A DNA stretch of 36,484 bases, taken from contig CAMNEH010000015.1 of assembly GCA_946536315.1 (NCBI GenBank), positions 1-36,484 of the forward strand, given 5' to 3'. Both the position numbers and the translations under genes were made by a program. The notes below the pieces were generated by a model that did not search any database, was not told the origin of the DNA, and saw only the letters and a program-made list of their open reading frames with translations. The DNA is from an uncultured Clostridia bacterium (lineage in GTDB: Bacteria > Bacillota > Clostridia > Christensenellales > Aristaeellaceae). Numbering within the stretch: the stretch's first letter is position 1; every line of letters starts with the position of its first letter. Positions 17,442 through 25,413 of the stretch are shown piece after piece.

Positions 17442-18403
17442 ACGACGCAGAACGCGGCGTAGATGAGCAGCAGCAGAATGCCCTGCGCGCGGTAGAGCCG
17501 GCCCTTGAGCAGCGCCGGCAGGGTGAGCAGCAGCATGACGCAGAACATGACGGGAATATCCAGCACCAGCGACGCGTTCATGCCAAACAGCTGCTTCTCG
17601 GCGGGAATGCTGAACGGCGCGAGCGTCACGGAAAGCCCCAGCACCAGCACGAGGTTGAACAGGTTCGCCCCGATCACATTGCCCAGCGAGAGGGACCCAT
17701 GTCCCTTGACGAGCGAGGTGATGGCGGTCACGAGCTCCGGCAGGGAGGTGCCGAGCGCGACAAAGGTGAGCGCGATGACCGATTCGGGCACGCCGAGCGC
17801 CTGCGCGATCAGGGTGCCGTTTTCCACCAGCAGCTTTGCGCCGACGGCAATCAGCGCCGCGCCGATCACCAGCAGCAGCACGCTCTTGCCGATGGGCAGG
17901 GGCGTTTCTTTTTCGCCTTCGTCTTCATCGGGCTGGACGAGCGGCTCCGGCTGGCGTCTGAGCGAGAGGACGCTCATGATCATGTAGAGCGCGAACAGCG
18001 CAAGCAGCGCGACGCCGATCCAGCGCGTAAACTCACCGGTGGTATAGGCGACGACGCTGAACAGGATCGCGGACACAAAGAAAAAGCCGACCGGCAGCCG
18101 CAGGCTCTTCGGATCGGTTTTGCCGGGCGCTATCGCGATGGTCAGCGCGGAGATGAGGGCGGTGTTGCAGATGACGGAGCCGATGGCGTTGCCGTAAGCC
18201 ATCTGCCCGTGACCGCTCAGCGCGCTGCTGGCGGACACCATCACCTCCGGCAGCGTTGTGCCGATCGATACGACCGTCGCGCCGATGAGGATCTCCGGCA
18301 GATGAAAGTGGCGGGCGATGCCGATCGCGCCGTCCACAAACCAGTCGCCGCCCTTGATCAGCAGCACCAGCCCCAGGATGAACAATAGCACGGGAACAAG
18401 CAT
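17426..18403 (-). CDS. CaCA-family cation antiporter (YrbG-like)
   Basis: A 325-aa membrane exchanger, annotated in relatives as a calcium/sodium antiporter. It has the two inverted alpha repeats of the family: GATVVSIGTTLPEVMVSASS with GNAIGSVICN, and ALTFVALGTSLPELVTAITS with GNVIGANLFN. About ten membrane helices are present with a central acidic loop (QPDEDEGEKE). The Glu of each TTLPE/TSLPE motif is the cation ligand in known members. AAGGAG lies 11 nt before the ATG. It is the third gene after the Mn-type riboswitch, so it might export Mn or Ca; cation choice cannot be read from sequence. Its end overlaps addA. Confidence 0.9.
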   Translation of the reverse strand: MLVPVLLFILGLVLLIKGGDWFVDGAIGIARHFHLPEILIGATVVSIGTTLPEVMVSASSALSGHGQMAYGNAIGSVICNTALISALTIAIAPGKTDPKSLRLPVGFFFVSAILFSVVAYTTGEFTRWIGVALLALFALYMIMSVLSLRRQPEPLVQPDEDEGEKETPLPIGKSVLLLVIGAALIAVGAKLLVENGTLIAQALGVPESVIALTFVALGTSLPELVTAITSLVKGHGSLSLGNVIGANLFNLVLVLGLSVTLAPFSIPAEKQLFGMNASLVLDIPVMFCVMLLLTLPALLKGRLYRAQGILLLLIYAAFCVVQFAV

Positions 18404-18432
18404 AATGAAGTCACTCCTTGCAATGGTTGATG

Positions 18433-18452
18433 GCGACGGCCTGGGCCGTCGC
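18433..18452 (-). terminator. Intergenic hairpin before the antiporter gene
   Basis: GCGACGGC and GCCGTCGC form an 8-bp stem with a 4-nt loop between the 663-aa gene and the antiporter gene. No T run follows, so it may be a processing or partial-termination site rather than a full terminator. Confidence 0.4.
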
Positions 18453-18457
18453 GCGCT

Positions 18458-20449
18458 TTATGTCAACGGGTCCGCTGCCCCGGGAATGAGCAGGTCGTCC
18501 GGCGTCAGCGCCGTCGGGTCCCAATGAACGCGTTCGAGCGCGGCCAGCAGCGCCGCGAAGGCCTGAGAACGCCATGCGGGATCGTCTGACGCGAGGTATT
18601 GGCGGCTGAGCAGGTATTCCTCCTGAACAGCGTTCGCGGCAAACAGAGACAGCAGCGCCCCGGGAGCGATCCGCTTGGTCGAAAGCTCGCGCACAGGCCG
18701 CGCGCCGTCGCGCGTGACCGTCAGCAGGCGGTAGACTCTGGTGTAGGTCGGATAATACCGGCCAGTCGTCTCGGGATGGAGATCAGCGTCATGCACAAAG
18801 TGCATGTCCGCGACGATCAGCAGGTCGCATTCGTCCAGCGTGGCGGGAAAGTGCTTGGGCGGCAGCGCGTCGAGCAGCGCGGTCTCCAGCGTCACCTCAA
18901 AGGTGTCCGGATTGGACTTGTCGTTGGCGTCATAGTCGGTCCGCGGCGGCTGAATGAAGCATTCGAACGGCTCGTCCCGCTCGGTCCGGCTGAGGATCAG
19001 GCAGCGGTGAACGCCGGAGGGGGGCTCGGCCCATTGCTCGCGGCCGGCATTGATGGACGACAGGTCCAGCGCCACGCGGATCCCGTCGGGGAAAACGTCC
19101 TTCAGCGCGATGCCCGCGCCGCGCAGCCGGTGGAGGATGGGCACCGCTTCGCTGAGCGCAGTGCGCCCGGCACAGCAGACCCGTGCGCAGACGGTCAGCC
19201 GGTCAGGGTCCGTCACCGTATCGAGCAGCCCGCGGACATGCGCGCGATCTTCAGCCGTCAACGCAGCGCCGAGCAGCTCGCCGGAGGCCTGGCTGCCGTC
19301 CAGCGTATCCGCGAACAGGGCCAGTCTGTCGTCCAGCGAGAGCTGGAGGAGCCCGTCGCCGACCAGCGCCGCCATGCGCATGTCCGCGGGATCCCGCGTC
19401 AGCAGCCAGCGGCGGTACAGCGGTTCGGCGCTCCACGGAATCTCCCGGAGCATGGCATGGAGCAGCGCCTGCCCCGTTCCGTCGCTGAACGAGGCCAAGT
19501 CGAGCGCGTCGATCTGGCGAAGCAGCGCGGCTCGGGCGTCGCCTTCCGGGTACCCGTCCGCTACCTTCTGGTTCAGGTAGATGGCAAACTGAAGCGCGTG
19601 ATCACTGCCGTCGGGGAAGGCCGCGGCGACGCTGTCCAGCGTCTTCCTGTCGGCGAGACGGCCGTCGGGCATCAGCAGGCGGTCCAGCGGACCGGTCGGA
19701 ACGGTGCTGTTGTACCCGGTCAGGGTATCGACCGCCTGAGCGTCCACAGATGGCGGCAGAGAACGGTAAAACGTGTATCCGCCGGCGCCGAGCATCAGCG
19801 CCAGGCACACCGCCAGCGCGGGCCGGGAGGCGTTCTGCACCCGGGACGCCGCGAATACGTCGCAGTACTGCTCCAGGAGCTCGGCGGGGTCGTCAATGGA
19901 TTTGGCCAGCCTGCGCAGGCGCAGCGCCCGCGCGCTCATCAGCAGGACGATCATCGGAATCAGCGCCAGCGCCATCAGGAGACCGGGCGTGGTGCCGATC
20001 ACGTCCCGCCCGTTGGTAAAAAGCAGGAAGAGCAGGATGAGTGGGAAAGTGAGCAGGGACCACAGCCCCGGCTCGCGGCGCTTGCGCTCGACCGCCTTTT
20101 TCCCGCAGGACTGGATGCTGGTCAGGAGCTGCGGCAGCGTCCGGTCAAAGTGCGCGGCGAGGAATCGGATCACGCCGCAGTGCTGATCATCGGGGAGATG
20201 CACAGTGTAGGTCAGGTGGGCCCGCCGGTAGCGGGACGGCTCCGAAGCGACGTTCACATACCGGCGGAGGTACGCGGTCAGGGCCGGTTGCCAGTGCCGC
20301 TGCACGTTCGCCTCGTGGGCGGCGTCCGTCTCCGTGCGCGCGTTCGGGTCCCGGCCATGCCGACGGTTTTGACCTTCCTGGTACGCTTGCGCCAGGCGAT
20401 AGGCCAGCTCAAGCTGTTCCGGGGTCGGCGAATCGTTCTGCTCAGACAT
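18458..20449 (-). CDS. Membrane protein of unknown function (663 aa)
   Basis: I do not recognise the family. The N-terminal 125 residues are soluble and charged. Two membrane segments follow at about 129-145 (WSLLTFPLILLFLLF) and 154-173 (TPGLLMALALIPMIVLLM), then a soluble stretch and a third segment at about 209-228. The remaining 430 residues are Asp/Leu/Ala-rich with repeated helical units (for example DPADMRMAALVGDGLLQLS), possibly a helical-repeat domain outside the membrane, and a Tyr-rich part (TTGRYYPTYTRVYRL) near residue 570. The ATG at 20449 has AAGGAG 8 nt upstream and its own promoter. The antiporter gene follows after 54 nt on the same strand. Confidence 0.75.
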   Translation of the reverse strand: MSEQNDSPTPEQLELAYRLAQAYQEGQNRRHGRDPNARTETDAAHEANVQRHWQPALTAYLRRYVNVASEPSRYRRAHLTYTVHLPDDQHCGVIRFLAAHFDRTLPQLLTSIQSCGKKAVERKRREPGLWSLLTFPLILLFLLFTNGRDVIGTTPGLLMALALIPMIVLLMSARALRLRRLAKSIDDPAELLEQYCDVFAASRVQNASRPALAVCLALMLGAGGYTFYRSLPPSVDAQAVDTLTGYNSTVPTGPLDRLLMPDGRLADRKTLDSVAAAFPDGSDHALQFAIYLNQKVADGYPEGDARAALLRQIDALDLASFSDGTGQALLHAMLREIPWSAEPLYRRWLLTRDPADMRMAALVGDGLLQLSLDDRLALFADTLDGSQASGELLGAALTAEDRAHVRGLLDTVTDPDRLTVCARVCCAGRTALSEAVPILHRLRGAGIALKDVFPDGIRVALDLSSINAGREQWAEPPSGVHRCLILSRTERDEPFECFIQPPRTDYDANDKSNPDTFEVTLETALLDALPPKHFPATLDECDLLIVADMHFVHDADLHPETTGRYYPTYTRVYRLLTVTRDGARPVRELSTKRIAPGALLSLFAANAVQEEYLLSRQYLASDDPAWRSQAFAALLAALERVHWDPTALTPDDLLIPGAADPLT

Positions 20450-20478
20450 GGCGCGTCTCCTTACAGTTGATAGGGCAA

Positions 20479-20507
20479 AGTATATCACAAAGGACACGCC
20501 GTGGCAA
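20479..20507 (-). promoter_or_regulatory. Sigma-A promoter of the 663-aa membrane protein gene
   Basis: On the minus strand TTGCCA (20507-20502) and TATACT (20484-20479) are 17 nt apart, giving a leader of about 23 nt. The gene can therefore be expressed independently of the riboswitch. Confidence 0.65.
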
Positions 20508-20516
20508 TCGTTTCGT

Positions 20517-20537
20517 CTGAGCGCTCAGAACGCTCAG
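20517..20537 (-). terminator. Hairpin at the end of the 72-aa gene
   Basis: CTGAGCG and CGCTCAG pair over 7 bp with a 7-nt loop; the stop codon of the 72-aa gene is in the stem. There is no T run, so any termination is probably partial. Confidence 0.35.
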
Positions 20538-20752
20538 AACCACCCGCCGGGGCCGCCGAAGCCGTGCGGTCCGCCCCAGCCGTTCGGACCGTGGAAGTCA
20601 TGCGGGCCGGGGCCGCCCCAGCCGCGGAAGGGATCGTGGAACCGCGGGCCATACGGGCGGAAGAACCACGGAGCGCCGAAGCGGCGCCAGCCGAACCAGC
20701 GCGGACGCAGCAGACGGTAAAGCAGCCATACAACGATGATGAAAGAAAGCAT
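20534..20752 (-). CDS. Small Gly/Pro/aromatic membrane peptide under Mn-type riboswitch (72 aa)
   Basis: A 72-aa product with an N-terminal membrane helix at about residues 2-15 (LSFIIVVWLLYRLL), an Arg/Trp-rich stretch (RPRWFGWRRF), then a low-complexity tail of Gly, Pro, Phe, Trp and His (for example PRFHDPFRGWGGPGPHDFHG). Four His and two Asp in the tail could bind a metal, which is speculation. The start is chosen because AGGAGG lies 6 nt before the ATG at 20752; upstream in-frame codons fall inside the riboswitch. I do not know this family. Its expression should follow the riboswitch at 20816-20923. The 663-aa gene and the antiporter lie downstream on the same strand. Confidence 0.75.
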   Translation of the reverse strand: MLSFIIVVWLLYRLLRPRWFGWRRFGAPWFFRPYGPRFHDPFRGWGGPGPHDFHGPNGWGGPHGFGGPGGWF

Positions 20753-20784
20753 GTCGCACCTCCTGTTGTTTCCGGCCAGGTACG

Positions 20785-20824
20785 AAAAAAGACTCGCGCC
20801 GTGGCCCATGTCACAGCGCAAGTC
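20785..20824 (-). terminator. Riboswitch-controlled intrinsic terminator
   Basis: On the minus strand GACTTGCGC (20824-20816) pairs with GCGCGAGTC (20799-20791) over 9 bp, followed by six T (20790-20785). The first arm is also the 3' strand of riboswitch helix P1, so aptamer and terminator exclude each other. Confidence 0.85.
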
Positions 20825-20923
20825 TTGCCATCTCATTTGTTCCGGCTCCCGCGGTGTTTCGCGGAAGCGGCTGACGGTTGCAAACCCACCGGCTGGCGCC
20901 GGCGTTCGGCTACTCCCTTGCAC
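20816..20923 (-). ncRNA. yybP-ykoY-type (Mn2+) riboswitch aptamer
   Basis: The minus-strand transcript starts at the predicted transcription start with GTGCAAG, which pairs over 7 bp with CTTGCGC at its end (helix P1). Between them are the family's conserved loops: GGGAGTAGC at the 5' side and GCAAGACTTGC at the 3' side, with an internal CCGTCA and a GC-rich hairpin (CCGCTTCCGCG...CGCGG). This class senses Mn2+ and usually controls exporters such as TerC, MntP or P-type ATPases. Because P1 formation withholds an arm from the terminator, the switch should turn expression on when Mn2+ is high. The assignment is by recalled consensus and pairing, not by a covariance search. Confidence 0.82.
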
Positions 20924-20929
20924 GAATAG

Positions 20930-20958
20930 AGCATAGCATGTTTGAGCGCCGAAGTCAA
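20930..20958 (-). promoter_or_regulatory. Sigma-A promoter of the riboswitch transcript
   Basis: On the minus strand TTGACT (20958-20953) and TATGCT (20935-20930) are 17 nt apart; the expected start near 20923 coincides with the first base of riboswitch helix P1. Confidence 0.8.
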
Positions 20959-21030
20959 GCGGCGTATTGTGGCAAAAAAACGTGAGGGATCCAGTTCGAC
21001 GGTTCACAGGGCAATGCCGGACATACACAA

Positions 21031-21059
21031 TGGACAAAACCGCCGAAGCATGGTATATT
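21031..21059 (+). promoter_or_regulatory. Sigma-A promoter of exoA
   Basis: TGGACA (21031-21036) and TATATT (21054-21059) are 17 nt apart, about 40 nt upstream of the exoA start codon. It is divergent from the riboswitch promoter. Confidence 0.7.
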
Positions 21060-21101
21060 GGTGGCAAGCATCCATCTGAGGAGAAAGCGGAGGGCATCGC
21101 A

Positions 21102-21854
21102 ATGAAACTGATTTCGTGGAATGTCAACGGGCTGCGCGCATGTATGACCAAGGGCTTCGGGGACGCGTTCAACCGCCTGGACGCGGATATCTTCTGCCTG
21201 CAGGAAACGAAGCTGCAGGAAGGCCAGGTCGATTTCGCGCCGGCAGGCTACCAGGCGTACTGGAATTACGCGGAAAAGAAGGGATACTCCGGCACCGCGG
21301 TCTTCACCAGAGTCGCGCCGCGATCCGTCCGCTATGGCATCGGAGAGGACGTGTTTGACCACGAGGGCCGCGTGATCGCGCTGGAGCTCAGCGACTTCTG
21401 GTTCCTGACGGTGTATACGCCCAACGCGCAGGACGGGCTGAAGCGCCTGGACTACCGCATGGCATGGGAGGACGCATTCCTGAAATACATCAACGGGCTG
21501 CGCGCGCAGAAGCCCGTGGTATTCTGCGGCGATCTGAACGTCGCGCATCAGCCCATCGACCTGAAAAACCCGACCGCCAACCACCAGAACGCGGGCTTCA
21601 CGGATGAAGAGCGCGGGAAGCTGACGGCGCTGCTGGCCGCGGGCTATACGGATACGTTCCGCTACCTGCATCCGGACGCAAAGGATGAGTACTCCTGGTG
21701 GAGCTACCGCTTCCGCGCGCGGGACCGCAACGCGGGATGGCGGATCGACTATTTCATCGTGTCGAACGAGCTGAACGCGCGGATCAGCGGCGCGTCCATC
21801 CACCAGGAAATCTTCGGCTCGGACCACTGCCCGGTCGAGCTGACGCTGGCATGA
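21102..21854 (+). CDS. exoA: Exodeoxyribonuclease III / AP endonuclease
   Basis: A 250-aa DNA repair enzyme that cuts 5' of abasic sites and removes 3' blocks. The exonuclease-endonuclease-phosphatase fold is clear: MKLISWNVNGLRAC, ADIFCLQETKLQ (metal Glu), GDLNVAHQPIDL (catalytic Asp-Asn), GFTDEERG, YSWWSYRFRARDRNAGWRID and the terminal IFGSDHCPVEL (catalytic Asp-His). The ATG at 21102 gives the length of Bacillus ExoA (252 aa), with GGAGGG upstream; an open frame upstream of it has no ribosome site. Its stop overlaps the start of the next gene by ATGA. Confidence 0.96.
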   Translation: MKLISWNVNGLRACMTKGFGDAFNRLDADIFCLQETKLQEGQVDFAPAGYQAYWNYAEKKGYSGTAVFTRVAPRSVRYGIGEDVFDHEGRVIALELSDFWFLTVYTPNAQDGLKRLDYRMAWEDAFLKYINGLRAQKPVVFCGDLNVAHQPIDLKNPTANHQNAGFTDEERGKLTALLAAGYTDTFRYLHPDAKDEYSWWSYRFRARDRNAGWRIDYFIVSNELNARISGASIHQEIFGSDHCPVELTLA

Positions 21855-23149
21855 AACGCCTCGCGCTGCTGTGCTGCCTGCTGCTCGTATGCGCCGCTGC
21901 CTGCGCTGAGGGGGCGGACACGCCGATGCTGACAGACTACACGGTCCGCAGGGCCGAAACGCTCGCGCTGGCGCCGGGCGTGACCTGGTCGCGGTATACG
22001 CTGCTGCCGCCGGACGGCAATGCGAAGCGGGGCCAGCGCGTGTGTCTGATCCGCGTCGCGCCCGAGGCGCTCGCGACGACGCGGCTGGTCGCCCTGCCGT
22101 CCGGTCCGCGCGTGCACAAGGGGCTGAAGCCGGTGACCACCATCCTCAGCCATGCCGCGCTCCGGCCGGGCGAGGTGATCCTGGGCGGGGTGAACGCGGA
22201 TTTCTTTGACATGACAGCGGGCGGGGCGCTGGGCACGTTGCTCAGCGAGGGCGAATGGCTGGTCGCCGGTGAATTCCCGGACGGGTGGGCCTGCGGCATC
22301 ACAGAGGACGGGCGGCCGTTTGTCGGGCAGCCGCGGGTCGCGATGACGCTGACCCTGCCGGACGGATCGGCGCTGGACATCGACGCGCTGAACGCGCTGC
22401 GCGCGGACGCGCCGCGCGCGGACTCGAGCCCCGATAACGCAAGGGACGCGCGCCGGGACAACCAGCTGGTGCTGTACACGCCGGCGTTCGGCCCGACGAC
22501 GGATACGCAGAAGGGCGGGACGGAGGTCCTGCTCCGCCCCGATGCGCCACTGACCGCCGGGACAGCGGTCGGCGCGACGGTGACGGAGGTCACCGCTCAG
22601 AGGGCGCGCGGCGGGATGGCGCTGTCCGGGGACGCGCTCGTCCTTTCCGCCGTGGGCGACAAGGCTGAAGCGCTGCGACAGCTGCGCGCCGGCGAGCGGG
22701 TACGGCTGCTGCTGACGGCGGCGCCGCCCTTCGACACTGCGGTCAATATCGTGGGCGGCGGACGCCCGGACGGCGGCCCGCTGCTCCTGCTGGATGGCGA
22801 GGCGCTCGATTTGTCCGGCCTCCGGCAGTGGGAGGACGCGACCGAGTATTTCTACCGCCGACATCCGCGCACCGTGATGGCGCTCATGGCGGACGGCGGT
22901 TACTGCCTGCTCGTGGTGGAGGGCAACCGCAGCGGCAGCTACGGCATGACGCTGGAGCAAACGCAGACCCTGCTCACGGACCTCGGCGCGGTGACGGCCG
23001 TCAACCTGGACGGCGGCCCGTCTTCGACCATGGTCGTGCGCAAAAACGGCGAGATGCGCGCGGTCACCGATACCACAGGCGGCATGGGCCGCCTGACCGC
23101 TGTGGGCAGCGCGCTGGCCGTGGTGCTTCGCGCCGGACAGGCCCCATAA
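21851..23149 (+). CDS. Exported phosphodiester glycosidase (NAGPA domain) protein
   Basis: A 432-aa secreted protein. Residues 1-21 form a signal peptide (LALLCCLLLVCAAACAEG); the Cys near the cleavage point do not form a clear lipobox. The C-terminal half is the NAGPA/DUF2233 domain: GVNADFFDMTAGGA, LMADGGYCLLVVEG and the hallmark AVNLDGGPSSTMVV at about 385. The family includes enzymes that remove sugar phosphates from glycans or teichoic-acid-like polymers; the substrate here is unknown. The ATG overlaps the exoA stop (ATGA), so translation is probably coupled, even though one product is nuclear and the other extracellular. Confidence 0.88.
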   Translation: MKRLALLCCLLLVCAAACAEGADTPMLTDYTVRRAETLALAPGVTWSRYTLLPPDGNAKRGQRVCLIRVAPEALATTRLVALPSGPRVHKGLKPVTTILSHAALRPGEVILGGVNADFFDMTAGGALGTLLSEGEWLVAGEFPDGWACGITEDGRPFVGQPRVAMTLTLPDGSALDIDALNALRADAPRADSSPDNARDARRDNQLVLYTPAFGPTTDTQKGGTEVLLRPDAPLTAGTAVGATVTEVTAQRARGGMALSGDALVLSAVGDKAEALRQLRAGERVRLLLTAAPPFDTAVNIVGGGRPDGGPLLLLDGEALDLSGLRQWEDATEYFYRRHPRTVMALMADGGYCLLVVEGNRSGSYGMTLEQTQTLLTDLGAVTAVNLDGGPSSTMVVRKNGEMRAVTDTTGGMGRLTAVGSALAVVLRAGQAP

Positions 23150-23156
23150 ACGTAAA

Positions 23157-23185
23157 CGACGGTTCAGTCTGAGACTGAACCGTCG
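23157..23185. terminator. Bidirectional hairpin between convergent genes
   Basis: A perfect 29-nt palindrome (14-bp arms around G at 23171) between the glycosidase gene and the convergent transglutaminase gene. Only on the minus side does a mildly T-rich stretch follow (GTTTACGTTTATGG). Confidence 0.6.
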
Positions 23186-23199
23186 CTTGCGAATGGAGA

Positions 23200-25413
23200 T
23201 CATCTGAGCCCCTGCGCAAGCACCCGCACGCGCTGGAAGAAGGACAGCCGCCGCTCCGCCTCCCGCCATACGCGCAGGGCCGGGCCGGGCGGCGTTGGAC
23301 CGCGTCCGTAGAGGCCGGCGCTGTGGCTTTCCGCGAGGTCTGAAAGCGGAACGTCGGGCGTCGCCGCTTCGGCCGCGGCAAAGTAATCGATCAGCGTTTC
23401 GCCGGGGCGGCGCGGACGGAAAAGCATCGCGTACGCCGCGAGGCAGGCGTTCATCAGGATATCCGCGGCGGCCTGCGGGTGGCGCGCGGCCCGGCGCGCC
23501 GGGTCCAGCCAGGTATAGGCGGCCAGCATCAGCGCGACGACGAGCACGGCCAGCAGAATGATCCAGAGCGCGGCGGGCGGGCCGGCAGGCGGTTCCTCCG
23601 TGGCTTCCGGCACGGGCGTGGCAGTGGCCTCCGGCAGGGGCTCGGGCGCAGGCGTGGGCGTTTCAGCACCGGCGGGCGCTTCCGCGGGCGGCGTGGGCGT
23701 GGGGGTCGGCGCGGGCGTCGCGCCGTCCTCGTGGGGCGTGGGCGACTCGCCGCCGCCGTCCGTCGTCCCGTGATCGCCCGGGGTGGCGTCCAGGGTCAGC
23801 CAGCCAAAGCCGTTCAGGTAGATCTCCGTCCACGCGTGCGCGTCGGCCGAGGTCACGGTGGCCAGGCCGTTCTCAGGCACGGCCAGGTAGCCGGTCACAT
23901 AGCGCGCGGGAATGCCCTGCATCCGGCACAGCACCGTGAGCGCGGTCGCGAAATAGGTGCAGTACCCGCGCTGATCGCCCAGCAGGAACCAGGAGACAAA
24001 GTCCACATTCTCGGGCGGATCGGGCACATCCAGGTCATAGGTGTAATGTGTGCGCAGGTAGTCCCGGATGGCCAGCGCGCGCCGGTAGGGCGTCTCCTCC
24101 TCCGCGGCGGCGAGCGCGGACAGGGTGTACAGCTCGCGCTGCAGGTGTCCGGGCAGCGCAGTATAGAACGCAGCCGTTTCCGCGTACCGCGTGTCGGCGG
24201 CCTGCGCCGCTTCGTCCACCATGCGCGCGGTGGCCGCGCTGTCGGCGGGCAGAGGGAGGTAGGTGAAGGCATAGCCGTCACCCGCGGCCAGCTCGCGCGT
24301 CAAAAACAGCTCGGAGCCCGCGTTGAAATAGGGCGTCATCCGGCTGGAGCGCAGCTCCAGGCTGCGCAGGCGCTGCGGCACGTACAGCGTGGTCGCGGCG
24401 GCGGACAGCATGTGCACCGACGCGCTCTGCGCGGTGAGCGCTTCGCTGGTGAGCGGCAGATACTCATCAAAGATGTTCCGCCGATACGCCTGCTGCAGCA
24501 GGTCCGAATACAGGTAGCGCCGTCCGGAGAGCGTATCCTCCCAGTTGAGGCCGGTATAGCTGTCCATCGTGACCCCGCGCAGGTAGACTGGCGTGTCCGT
24601 CTGGACCTCCATGATGGGCCGGTCGGTGGGCGAGGCCGCGCCGCCCAGCCGCGGCGTGCTCTCGCTGCCCAGCGGCAGGTAGCCCTCCGTCTCCAGCGTA
24701 AACCCGCTGCGCGCGGCCTCATCGCTGGCCGGCAGGTAGTCGGCCACCGTCTGGTAGACCGTTTCCGCGGTTTCGCGCAGGCGCGGCGCGTCGGGCAGCG
24801 CGCGCGGCACGAACAGCCAGGCGAGCAGAAACGCGGCGGAGAGAACGGCGATGGGCACGCGCAGCGTGCGCACGCGCTCCTCGGCAAAGGCCAGCAGCGC
24901 AGCCGCCGTACACGCGCCCGTGCCGATCAGCGCGGGCGCGGACGCCTGCCCCAGCAGCCGTGAGCCCAGGAACAGGCTGACCATCGCCATCGGCAGCAGC
25001 GTGAGCGTCGGCACGTCGATCAGTGTCAGCAGCGCGCAGAGCGCGGTGATCAGGGCGGACAGCACAGCGTTCAGCATCAGCCGGTAGGGCGGCAGGGCCG
25101 CGGCGGTCAGGTCGGGGTACAGCACAAAGGCGCGCATGCCCTGCATCGGCGCGGACAGCGGCCCGATATTCATGAATCCCAGCGCGGCGAGGATGGCCGC
25201 GGCAAACAGCGCCACGGCGCAGGCGCGCGGCGAAACGGCGCGCAGCAGACAGGGCACGAGCGCGGCCACGGTGACGCACGCCGCCACGAGCGCCCAGCTG
25301 ACCTGGCCGAACAGCGCGGTCATCACCAGCGCGGACAGCCCGAAGCCCGCCAGGGCGGTGATCAGCGCCTGGCGCAGCGCGCGCATCAGCCGGTCATGCA
25401 GCGGGCGTGACAT
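23200..25413 (-). CDS. Membrane transglutaminase-like protein (TgpA type)
   Basis: A 737-aa membrane enzyme. The first 205 residues hold about six or seven membrane helices. An outer transglutaminase-like domain follows, with the catalytic Cys in RGYCTYFATALTVLCRMQ (about residue 485) and the His in DAHAWTEIYLNGFGWLTLD (about 525). A Pro/Thr linker (PTPTPTPP and similar, about 560-620) leads to another membrane helix (ALWIILLAVLVVALML) and a cytoplasmic C-terminal domain. The ATG at 25413 is chosen because GGAGG precedes it; it overlaps the upstream DUF58 gene by 20 nt. MoxR-DUF58-TgpA sets are common; substrates are unknown. It is the last gene of this operon. Confidence 0.9.
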   Translation of the reverse strand: MSRPLHDRLMRALRQALITALAGFGLSALVMTALFGQVSWALVAACVTVAALVPCLLRAVSPRACAVALFAAAILAALGFMNIGPLSAPMQGMRAFVLYPDLTAAALPPYRLMLNAVLSALITALCALLTLIDVPTLTLLPMAMVSLFLGSRLLGQASAPALIGTGACTAAALLAFAEERVRTLRVPIAVLSAAFLLAWLFVPRALPDAPRLRETAETVYQTVADYLPASDEAARSGFTLETEGYLPLGSESTPRLGGAASPTDRPIMEVQTDTPVYLRGVTMDSYTGLNWEDTLSGRRYLYSDLLQQAYRRNIFDEYLPLTSEALTAQSASVHMLSAAATTLYVPQRLRSLELRSSRMTPYFNAGSELFLTRELAAGDGYAFTYLPLPADSAATARMVDEAAQAADTRYAETAAFYTALPGHLQRELYTLSALAAAEEETPYRRALAIRDYLRTHYTYDLDVPDPPENVDFVSWFLLGDQRGYCTYFATALTVLCRMQGIPARYVTGYLAVPENGLATVTSADAHAWTEIYLNGFGWLTLDATPGDHGTTDGGGESPTPHEDGATPAPTPTPTPPAEAPAGAETPTPAPEPLPEATATPVPEATEEPPAGPPAALWIILLAVLVVALMLAAYTWLDPARRAARHPQAAADILMNACLAAYAMLFRPRRPGETLIDYFAAAEAATPDVPLSDLAESHSAGLYGRGPTPPGPALRVWREAERRLSFFQRVRVLAQGLR

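Noticed and set aside
20753-21172. Longer version of the 72-aa protein starting upstream
   Set aside because: The upstream part translates riboswitch and promoter DNA, and the strong AGGAGG lies just before the ATG at 20752.
23157-23185. Protein-binding operator at the long palindrome
   Set aside because: It sits exactly between two convergent genes, where a bidirectional terminator is the simpler reading.
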